Assembly: GCA_905211185.1 (NCBI GenBank)
Contig: CAJLZR010000014.1
Location: 1 to 11,000, forward strand
Reading direction: 5' to 3'
Length of the DNA: 11,000 bases
DNA from: an uncultured Oscillospiraceae bacterium
Lineage (GTDB): Bacteria; Bacillota_A; Clostridia; Oscillospirales; Acutalibacteraceae
This document shows, in pieces, positions 1 to 5,515 of this stretch. How positions within the stretch are numbered: position 1 is the stretch's first letter; each line of letters begins with the position of its first letter. The position numbers and the translations under genes are program-made. The notes under the pieces are model-generated. The model searched no databases, had not been told where the DNA came from, and worked only from the letters and a program-made list of their open reading frames with translations.

Positions 1-100
1 CGAAGCGGCAAAAAAAATGGATTTCATCGAAGCGGCACAATATCGGGACGAGCTTATAAAACTAGAAGATTTATATCAAAAAACAACCACGACTACCTGA
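1..100 (+). CDS. uvrB: UvrB C-terminal end (partial), excinuclease ABC subunit B
   Basis: Only the last 32 codons are present, read from position 2 to the TGA at 98-100. They contain EAAKKMDFIEAAQYRDEL followed by a short Thr-rich tail. This is the UVR motif (AAxxxDFxEAAxxRDE), through which UvrB contacts UvrC in nucleotide excision repair. UvrC also carries a UVR motif, but internally; here the protein ends about 14 residues after the motif, as in UvrB. The stop lies 4 nt before the fhs ATG, so the two genes may be co-transcribed. The base composition matches the first half of fhs and not the rest of the window. Confidence 0.75.
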   Translation, partial: EAAKKMDFIEAAQYRDELIKLEDLYQKTTTTT

Positions 101-104
101 ATTT

Positions 105-1769
105 ATGAAAAGTGACACTGAAATAGCCGACAGCACAGTCTTGGAAGAAATAGATACCATAGCCCGCAAAGCGGGTATTCCTGTCGAAAACTTATTCCAC
201 TACGGTCCTTATATAGCCAAAGTACCGCTCAAACTTATCGACGACCATAAAGCGAAAAAGAGCCACCTCATATTGGTAACCGCTATTACCGCAACCAAAG
301 CCGGTGTGGGAAAAACGACCGTGAGCATAGGATTGGGCATGGGACTCAACCATATCGGTAAGAAAGCCATCATCGCTTTACGAGAGCCTTCGCTGGGTCC
401 ATGTTTCGGGATTAAGGGCGGAGCTACCGGCGGCGGGTACGCACAAGTACTACCTCCCGAAAGAATCAGTCTGCACTTCACCGGAGATTTCCATGCCATT
501 ACGTCGGCTCACAACTTAATAGCCGCACAGTTGGACAACTATATTTTCCAGAACCGAGCCGAGGGCAGTGGACTGAAAAACATACTTTGGAGGCGGGTAA
601 TGGACATGAACGACCGATCACTAAGGCAGATTGTGACCGGATTGGGGGGACTCAACAACGGGATTCCCACGGAAGCAGGATTCGACATTACTCCTGCATC
701 GGAAATCATGGCGATTCTTTGTCTCTCGAAAGATATGGAAGACATGGAACAACGCATCGGCCGTATCGTCGTTGCACATCGTTATAATGGAGAGCCGTTC
801 ACGGTAAACGATTTGGGTATCACAGGCCCTGTGCTCGCCTTGTTACGCGATGCGATAGAACCTAATTTGGTGCAAACGACCGAACATAATCCCGTACTCG
901 TACACGGAGGGCCGTTCGCCAACATTGCTCACGGCTGCAACTCCCTAAGAGCAACCAAACTTGCCTTAAAACTCGGAGATTACACCATAACGGAAGCAGG
1001 GTTCGGCGCTGACTTGGGCGCAGAAAAGTTTTTGGATATAAAATGTAGAATCGGAAATTTAAAGCCTTCTTGCATAGTAATAGTCGCAACCGTTCGTGCT
1101 CTGAAATACGGCGGCGGAGCAAAACTTGAAAATTTAAAAAATGAAGATATCACAGCGCTGAAAAATGGCGTTGATAATTTGGGAATTCATATAGAAAACA
1201 TGCAAAAATATGGTGTTCCCGTAGTTGTAACGCTAAACAAATTCGAAACAGACACCGCAAATGAAATTGAATTTATTAAAAAATACTGTTTGGATAAATC
1301 TTGTGAATTTGCCGTTTCGGAAATTTTTGCAAAAGGCGGGGACGGTGGGCTTGACCTTGTAAAAAAAGTTTGCACCGCATGTGAAAAAAACTCAAACTTC
1401 TCCCCTCTTTACCCCGATGGTTTAACAATCAAAGAAAAAATACTAAAAATCGCAAAAGAAATATATAGAGCTGATGGCGTCGTCTACACATTAGAAGCCG
1501 AAAAATCACTTAGTGAGATTATAAAAATGGGTAAAGAAAATTTGCCGATTTGCATTGCAAAAACGCAATATTCTATTTCAGACGATGCAAGCAAGCTCGG
1601 CTATCCTAAAAATTTTAACATAACAATCAGAGATTTAACGCTCTCGAGCGGCGCCGGATTTATCGTGGCATTAGCAGGAAATATACTAAAAATGCCGGGA
1701 CTTCCAAAAATTCCTGCTGCCGAAAAAATAAATATAGATAACAATTCAAAAATTTCGGGAATATTTTAG
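105..1769 (+). CDS. fhs: Formate--tetrahydrofolate ligase (hybrid of two lineages)
   Basis: This 554-residue protein has the full length usual for the family (about 555). It catalyses ATP-dependent formation of 10-formyl-tetrahydrofolate from formate and THF in cytosolic one-carbon metabolism. A P-loop-like segment TAITATKAGVGKTTVSIGLG lies near residue 67, followed by REPSLGPCFGIKGGATGGG, HFTGDFHAITSAHN and EAGFGADLGAEKF. The C-terminus has MAKTQYS-like IAKTQYSISDD and KMPGLPKIPAAEKI. Residues 1 to about 305 resemble Bacteroidota enzymes. From VIVATVRALKYGGG onward the protein resembles clostridial ones, and the DNA becomes A+T-rich at the same place. The frame stays open across the change. 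No Shine-Dalgarno precedes the ATG, unlike the other genes here. The function is secure; whether this exact gene exists in one organism is doubtful. Confidence 0.93.
   Translation: MKSDTEIADSTVLEEIDTIARKAGIPVENLFHYGPYIAKVPLKLIDDHKAKKSHLILVTAITATKAGVGKTTVSIGLGMGLNHIGKKAIIALREPSLGPCFGIKGGATGGGYAQVLPPERISLHFTGDFHAITSAHNLIAAQLDNYIFQNRAEGSGLKNILWRRVMDMNDRSLRQIVTGLGGLNNGIPTEAGFDITPASEIMAILCLSKDMEDMEQRIGRIVVAHRYNGEPFTVNDLGITGPVLALLRDAIEPNLVQTTEHNPVLVHGGPFANIAHGCNSLRATKLALKLGDYTITEAGFGADLGAEKFLDIKCRIGNLKPSCIVIVATVRALKYGGGAKLENLKNEDITALKNGVDNLGIHIENMQKYGVPVVVTLNKFETDTANEIEFIKKYCLDKSCEFAVSEIFAKGGDGGLDLVKKVCTACEKNSNFSPLYPDGLTIKEKILKIAKEIYRADGVVYTLEAEKSLSEIIKMGKENLPICIAKTQYSISDDASKLGYPKNFNITIRDLTLSSGAGFIVALAGNILKMPGLPKIPAAEKINIDNNSKISGIF
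995..1085. other. Lineage and composition breakpoint inside fhs
   Basis: Left of this interval the DNA is about half G+C and the encoded protein is Bacteroidota-like. To its right the DNA is A-rich in third positions and the protein is Clostridia-like. The switch lies at or just after the codons for the invariant block EAGFGADLGAEKF, where unrelated bacteria share nearly identical sequence. Such a place suits either homologous recombination or an assembly or amplification join. The exact crossover cannot be fixed by eye. Confidence 0.7.
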
Positions 1770-1792
1770 ACTTTTAAATTAAAATAATATTT

Positions 1793-1819
1793 AAGTCATG
1801 CGAATAATGCATGGCTTTT
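1793..1819 (+). terminator. Probable intrinsic terminator of fhs
   Basis: AAGTCATGC (1793-1801) pairs with GCATGGCTT (1809-1817) as a 9-bp stem with one G-U pair and a 7-nt loop. The T run at 1816-1819 follows. It lies 24 nt after the fhs stop. Confidence 0.5.
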
Positions 1820-1830
1820 ATGCACAAAAA

Positions 1831-1862
1831 TGACCGGAAGCAAAATTCCGGTCAAAATTTTT
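1831..1862. terminator. Bidirectional intrinsic terminator between convergent genes
   Basis: TGACCGGAA (1831-1839) and TTCCGGTCA (1846-1854) form a perfect 9-bp stem with a 6-nt loop. T5 lies at 1858-1862 for plus-strand transcripts. A5 at 1826-1830 gives T5 for minus-strand transcripts. It sits between the fhs stop and the stop of the minus-strand phosphatase gene and can serve both. Confidence 0.75.
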
Positions 1863-1892
1863 AAAACTATCTATTATTTAGTAAACAACTTT

Positions 1893-3218
1893 TTATCCAA
1901 ACTGTCTGTATTCAGGTTCAGTGGCGCCATCAACAATCATTATTGCACCTCTATTGCTGCCATTTCCTCGATAATTCGGCGAAGAGAATACAGTAACGCA
2001 ACGACCCTCAAACAATTCTTCGTAACCTTGTTCTGCGAATTCGTGCGCGCGAACAATGCGATCAAGTCCGTTCTTTTCTAAAAACTCCGCTACCGCCGAT
2101 CTGCCAAACCTATATGCACATCTACAGCCCCTATTGTATCCATTGGAAAATTGTGCATCAACATCGACCGGATCATTCCATAATAAGTTAACTACCATAA
2201 ACATATTGTCATCTATCTCAGTTCGGTGACCACCAGTATCATTACCGGTACCTACAATGCCCACCTTCCGGACACCGCATATTTGTAGCAAAGTTGCGGG
2301 GCCGCCATTATCTTGTTGCCCTCTGGTAGGTATACCGCCATGTGCACAAAAAGCACTATTATCAATAACTGCAGCTACGGGAAGATGCACAAAAACATTG
2401 TTGAACGCATTCCAAGTTTGAGGAAGGAATTCCTCACCATACTTTGCTCGACATTCTGCCCAGAACCCATACTGCACGTTCACATTTTTATCCTCATGGT
2501 TGCCACGAAGCAAACATACTTTATCGGGAAACAGGATTTTCAATTTAAAAATTAATGCCATACACTCAACACTATTCTGGCCCCTGTCTACGTAGCCACC
2601 AAGAAAGACAATAGGTGTATTACCATTGGTTTTTTCCAATTCCCTAAGAAATTCATTACAGCAGTGTTCTGCAGCGGCAAAATTACCATGGATATCTCCA
2701 ACTATCATAGTTCTGCCGCTAACACCTACAACAGAAGGCTCCCTCTCAAGTAGCGGGGTAACGGCGTCACAAATGCCGTCTAACTCAGCAACATCTATAT
2801 TTTCTCGATCGTTTACTTTTCCCCTGCACATTTCTAAAAAACCTGTAAAATTTGCCGTCTTCTCAATCAAGTCGGTATTTGAGCTTGAATAAAAATCTGA
2901 TAGCCTAGGAATATTAGGCGTTTCAAGAGGATGCGCAGGGCGAGTGACATCATTACGAAAAAATTTATACCACAAAGCGTAAAGGCTCAAACCGGCCAAA
3001 GCACCACTTCCGCCTACTTTCGCAACTTTTTTTATTTCATTTTTCCTATCAACTCTTGCATCTTTGCGTCTGCCTTCTGAAGGCACTTTCTTACTGTTTT
3101 CCATATTTGGAACAGCAACACTACCACCATCTGCAAAAGCCGAATACATGAAACCGGATTGCAAAAATAGTGTGGCACCCAAAAAGAACGAAATGATTTT
3201 TTTACTCTTAAACATCAT
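1893..3218 (-). CDS. Secreted PPP-family (PP1/PP2A-like) phosphatase, metal site altered
   Basis: This is a 441-residue protein. Residues 1-29 form a signal peptide ending AFA-D, and a second hydrophobic stretch (about 69-86) may anchor it in the membrane. Residues about 170-435 carry the metallophosphoesterase signatures of eukaryote-type Ser/Thr phosphatases: GDIHG (174-178), GGYVDRG (207-213), RGNHE (238-242), AHGG (His293), LLWNDP (345-350), RAHE (His392) and SSPNY (412-416). In PP1 and PP2A the second motif is GDYVDRG, and its first Asp (Asp92 of PP1) bridges both metal ions. Here it is Gly208, codon GGC at minus-strand 2597-2595, one base from GAC. The protein may therefore be inactive or a decoy, unless this is a sequence error. 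The start ATG has AAGGG 5 nt upstream; a second ATG follows directly. The gene has its own consensus promoter. The substrate is unknown; the signal peptide points to action outside the cytosol. Confidence 0.85.
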   Translation of the reverse strand: MMFKSKKIISFFLGATLFLQSGFMYSAFADGGSVAVPNMENSKKVPSEGRRKDARVDRKNEIKKVAKVGGSGALAGLSLYALWYKFFRNDVTRPAHPLETPNIPRLSDFYSSSNTDLIEKTANFTGFLEMCRGKVNDRENIDVAELDGICDAVTPLLEREPSVVGVSGRTMIVGDIHGNFAAAEHCCNEFLRELEKTNGNTPIVFLGGYVDRGQNSVECMALIFKLKILFPDKVCLLRGNHEDKNVNVQYGFWAECRAKYGEEFLPQTWNAFNNVFVHLPVAAVIDNSAFCAHGGIPTRGQQDNGGPATLLQICGVRKVGIVGTGNDTGGHRTEIDDNMFMVVNLLWNDPVDVDAQFSNGYNRGCRCAYRFGRSAVAEFLEKNGLDRIVRAHEFAEQGYEELFEGRCVTVFSSPNYRGNGSNRGAIMIVDGATEPEYRQFG

Positions 3219-3244
3219 ATTTTCCCTTTTTTGTTTGTGTCTTA

Positions 3245-3273
3245 ATTATATCACAATATTCGCTTAATGTCAA
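3245..3273 (-). promoter_or_regulatory. Consensus vegetative promoter for the phosphatase gene
   Basis: On the minus strand, TTGACA (3273-3268) is followed by a 17-bp spacer and TATAAT (3250-3245), a perfect match to the sigma-A/sigma-70 consensus. The expected transcript start lies about 20 nt upstream of the ATG at 3218. Confidence 0.85.
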
Positions 3274-3334
3274 TGTTTTCCCTTCAAAACCATTGCATTA
3301 AATGGCAAGTGTTGCACAGCTGTTTATACACAAT

Positions 3335-3372
3335 AAAAAGTACCCAGCACACTAAAACACCGAGCACTTTTT
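3335..3372 (-). terminator. Probable terminator of the bacteriocin-like gene
   Basis: In the minus-strand transcript the arm complementary to 3360-3372 pairs with the arm complementary to 3335-3347 over 13 positions. Several of these are G-U pairs. The structure ends in a T run at 3339-3335. It lies about 34 nt after the stop codon at 3406. Confidence 0.55.
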
Positions 3373-3405
3373 AGATAAATTATTTACACCGATTTCCGGT
3401 CACAC

Positions 3406-3921
3406 TTAGTCTTTCAATCCCTTTTTGCCTTGTTTTCCGAATTCATGTGCCGTTTCGGAGAATGCACCTGCAAAACCTCCGGCCCCACCGCCAAGCACAA
3501 CACCTTTCACGGTGTCTTTCGCAACAACTTTTAAATAACCCCAAGCACTATCTATATCCCCATTAACTAATTGCACAGTTCCATCAATCATACCGGCAGT
3601 AGCACCCACACCTGCTCCAAACCAAGTGCCCCACATAGCTCCTTCGCCAGCTCCGTGCTGAGCAGCATAACCTAAACGTCGTGATGCGTTGACTCCTACC
3701 TTTCCCCCTGAAATTTGTCCCATTGCATCATCGGACATGGTGTTTAATTCCTTTATTTTAATATTTAGCGCTTTCCTCATATTCTCGATTTGTTCATCGG
3801 TCACATCAATATCTTCTTCTTTAAATATTTGTTTAACCTCTTCGCTGCTGTTTGCCTTCAATATTTTTTCAATAAACTCATCATTTGACAATATCTCATC
3901 TATTTTTTCTATATTTTCCAT
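3406..3921 (-). CDS. Double-glycine-leader peptide, bacteriocin-like
   Basis: A 171-residue product is read from the ATG at 3921; an in-frame TTG at 3942 would add 7 residues but lacks a ribosome site. Residues 1-73 look like a long Nif11-type leader: an acidic helical segment with FIEKILKANSSEEVKQIF, then MSDDAMGQISGG at the end. Peptidase-containing ABC exporters typically cut after such a GG. The remaining 98 residues contain no Cys and are Gly/Ala-rich, with GxxxG spacing (GAGVGATAGMIDG and VLGGGAGGFAGAF). They could form two membrane-inserting helices, as in class II bacteriocins. No transporter, modification enzyme or immunity gene is visible in the window. GGGGG lies about 8 nt before the ATG. 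The family assignment is by eye; an unmodified bacteriocin or exported adhesin-like peptide are the main options. Confidence 0.7.
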   Translation of the reverse strand: MENIEKIDEILSNDEFIEKILKANSSEEVKQIFKEEDIDVTDEQIENMRKALNIKIKELNTMSDDAMGQISGGKVGVNASRRLGYAAQHGAGEGAMWGTWFGAGVGATAGMIDGTVQLVNGDIDSAWGYLKVVAKDTVKGVVLGGGAGGFAGAFSETAHEFGKQGKKGLKD

Positions 3922-4080
3922 TTTAAATACCCCCGTTTGCAAAAATACTGTTTATTATTTTTTGTTTTGCTCAAAACTTCTTAAGCCACAGAATCCACTG
4001 CTCTAAATGCTACAAAAGTCGAAAGTCTTATAGACACTGTTAACTAAACTGAAGTACCATATTCCCCTCCTTTTGCATAC

Positions 4081-4102
4081 GGCATTCTCCTAATGCCTTT
4101 TT
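4081..4102. promoter_or_regulatory. Hairpin with Shine-Dalgarno sequence in its loop
   Basis: GGCATT (4081-4086) and AATGCC (4092-4097) form a perfect stem with a 5-nt loop. Read on the plus strand it is followed by T5 (4098-4102), like an intrinsic terminator, but no plus-strand gene precedes it. Read on the minus strand, the long leader of the bacteriocin-like gene, the loop is AGGAG. Eight nt downstream is a 12-codon open frame (4078-4040). Confidence 0.45.
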
Positions 4103-4106
4103 ACTG

Positions 4107-4133
4107 TATATTACGATTACTTTCCGTAATATA
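4107..4133. promoter_or_regulatory. Operator-like inverted repeat at a predicted transcript start
   Basis: TATATTACG (4107-4115) and CGTAATATA (4125-4133) are perfect 9-bp arms around a 9-nt spacer. The repeat starts 5 bp downstream of the predicted minus-strand -10 box (4144-4139), so it overlaps the expected start of the bacteriocin-like transcript. A repressor site or a 5' RNA stem are both possible. Confidence 0.5.
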
Positions 4134-4138
4134 TGATC

Positions 4139-4167
4139 ACTTTATCACATATTTTTAGCTTTATCAA
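4139..4167 (-). promoter_or_regulatory. Probable promoter of the bacteriocin-like gene
   Basis: On the minus strand, TTGATA (4167-4162), a 17-bp spacer and TAAAGT (4144-4139) preceded by TGA give an extended -10 promoter. It would produce a leader of about 210 nt before the ATG at 3921, much longer than for other genes in the window. The leader contains the dyad and hairpin listed separately. Confidence 0.55.
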
Positions 4168-4219
4168 TTAAAAACTATATATTTTTAAAAATAATCTGCG
4201 ACTATTTTTACTTTTGATA

Positions 4220-4248
4220 TTGCAAATTATTAAAAAATATGGTATAAT
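4220..4248 (+). promoter_or_regulatory. Promoter of the secreted 310-residue protein gene
   Basis: TTGCAA (4220-4225), a 17-bp spacer and TATAAT (4243-4248) with an upstream TGG extended -10 element. It lies about 33 bp before the ATG and is divergent from the promoter of the bacteriocin-like gene. Confidence 0.75.
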
Positions 4249-4280
4249 AGTGTTATAAAAATATTAGGAGAATTAAATAT

Positions 4281-5213
4281 ATGAATTTTAAAAAATTTTT
4301 ATCATCGATTTTATTCGGAGTCGTAGGGTTTAGTTTTCTTGCACAAATTGGTAATTGCAGTGCAACGCCTTCCCAAGTTTATAGCGATAGGAGTCATATT
4401 GAACACCTTGACCGCAGCGATAGCGGGCTTGCTATATTTAGCGGTAACCTAAATAATGGCACAGAAAGTGTCTTAGTATATTCTTGGGTAATTGTAAACA
4501 AAGATAATGTAAAGTCGTCATTTAACGGTGCGGAATATGACTATTTAGAAAATAATCAGTTTAAAATTGTTAGTAGCGACACCTTAAAAAGAAAGCTACG
4601 TAAGGAAGTGCTTAGCTACTTCGATTCATCCGAAAATCACTTTTTGGGGCTTGAGCATTACTTCCTTTTACTGGAAAACTGGACAAATAAGGCTGAACTT
4701 CCTGCATCATCAACTATTCCGGGAATCACTATTCACTATTACAAGAGTACATGCCTCGGAACGTGGTACGGATATCTAATAGATGATATTGATACATTTA
4801 AACACTGGTGTACTTCGCTGGGTATGTCAGATGGTGACGTTAAAGTATTAACCGTTTGCCAAAACACATGGATCCGTACCGAAGCATTGTCATGGACCAG
4901 AATGTGTGATACCGTCGAATTACTACCCGGTAAATTTAAAGATTCACTAAATATGGTAAGAACCAGATTTAGAGAATTCGGGCATATCCCCAAAGAAGGC
5001 CTTAAAAATTTCGTTGTTCCCGCAGAAAAATCATCTATAGGATCGACTATTGATACTTCGGACGCAACTTCTGAAAAAATTAAAAACCAACTTAGAAAAC
5101 TGGGAATTTCTTCAGAAAAAGCCATAAAAGAAGTTACACAAGCAGCAGGTTTCTTCAGTTCTTCAATATCTTGGAAAATAGAATCGCTCAAAAGTTACGG
5201 ATATATTAGTTAA
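4281..5213 (+). CDS. Secreted protein of unknown function
   Basis: I do not recognise a family in this 310-residue protein. Residues 1-28 form a signal peptide: MNFKK, a hydrophobic core, and probable cleavage near NCSA. The mature part has four Cys (158, 177, 193, 209) clustered in its middle, which could form two disulfides outside the cell. That segment also holds several Trp (162, 176, 197, 205). The C-terminal region (about 262-288) is helical and Lys/Glu-rich. AGGAG lies 10 nt before the ATG and an own promoter lies just upstream. A strong terminator follows 46 nt after the stop, so it is probably transcribed alone. Its signal peptide style and position beside the phosphatase and ART-like genes suggest an exported effector; this is inference from context only. 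Confidence 0.75.
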   Translation: MNFKKFLSSILFGVVGFSFLAQIGNCSATPSQVYSDRSHIEHLDRSDSGLAIFSGNLNNGTESVLVYSWVIVNKDNVKSSFNGAEYDYLENNQFKIVSSDTLKRKLRKEVLSYFDSSENHFLGLEHYFLLLENWTNKAELPASSTIPGITIHYYKSTCLGTWYGYLIDDIDTFKHWCTSLGMSDGDVKVLTVCQNTWIRTEALSWTRMCDTVELLPGKFKDSLNMVRTRFREFGHIPKEGLKNFVVPAEKSSIGSTIDTSDATSEKIKNQLRKLGISSEKAIKEVTQAAGFFSSSISWKIESLKSYGYIS

Positions 5214-5258
5214 TTGTCAATATAGATGAGTTAATAATCCTCTAAATAAAGTGGTCAT

Positions 5259-5289
5259 AAAAAACCTTCAGATACACTGAAGGTTTTTT
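5259..5289. terminator. Strong intrinsic terminator
   Basis: AAAAAACCTTCA (5259-5270) and TGAAGGTTTTTT (5278-5289) form a perfect 12-bp stem with a 7-nt loop and T6. It ends the transcript of the secreted protein gene (stop 5213). The sequence would work in both directions. Confidence 0.85.
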
Positions 5290-5348
5290 CTATTTTTTAT
5301 TTTTGCCGTATACCAACCATGATTTTTGACATAGTTCGATTGATTTTA

Positions 5349-5368
5349 ATTTAAATTGCAATTTAAAT
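5349..5368. repeat. Perfect 20-bp palindrome
   Basis: ATTTAAATTGCAATTTAAAT equals its own reverse complement over all 20 bases, with no spacer. It lies about 90 bp upstream of the -35 box of the ART-like gene, in an otherwise gene-free stretch. It could be a binding site for a dimeric regulator. Low sequence complexity makes some palindromes likely here, but 20 uninterrupted bases stand out. Confidence 0.5.
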
Positions 5369-5456
5369 ACTCGAAAGCATAGCCTGCTGTTTCTCGATAT
5401 TACTAAAAATTATTTTATAATTTGAATAAAAAAGACTAAAAAATATGAATTTATTA

Positions 5457-5484
5457 TTGACTTATTTCAACTATCGTGTATAAT
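5457..5484 (+). promoter_or_regulatory. Promoter of the ART-like gene
   Basis: TTGACT (5457-5462), a 16-bp spacer and TATAAT (5479-5484). The ATG at 5516 lies about 25 nt after the expected start of transcription. Confidence 0.75.
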
Positions 5485-5515
5485 AGAGGTAATTTTTTAG
5501 CAAAGGGTGATTTTG

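Noticed and set aside
862..1122. Open frame on the minus strand inside fhs
   Set aside because: It lies opposite the strongly conserved fhs codons, has no ribosome site and an implausible Arg/Leu-rich composition; it is a shadow.
3290..3305. Short CCATT/AATGG hairpin upstream of the phosphatase promoter
   Set aside because: Only 5 bp and A+T-rich context; not distinguishable from chance.
3919..3942. TTG at 3942 as start of the bacteriocin-like gene
   Set aside because: It lacks an upstream ribosome site, and the ATG at 3921 has GGGGG at suitable spacing and gives a normal leader.
3950..4102. Small plus-strand RNA ending at the hairpin with T5 (4098-4102)
   Set aside because: The hairpin would suit a terminator, but no convincing plus-strand promoter was seen between 3950 and 4060.
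4281..4360. Lipoprotein signal in the secreted 310-residue protein
   Set aside because: The residues before Cys26 are I-G-N; Asn at -1 does not fit a lipobox, so an ordinary signal peptide is preferred.
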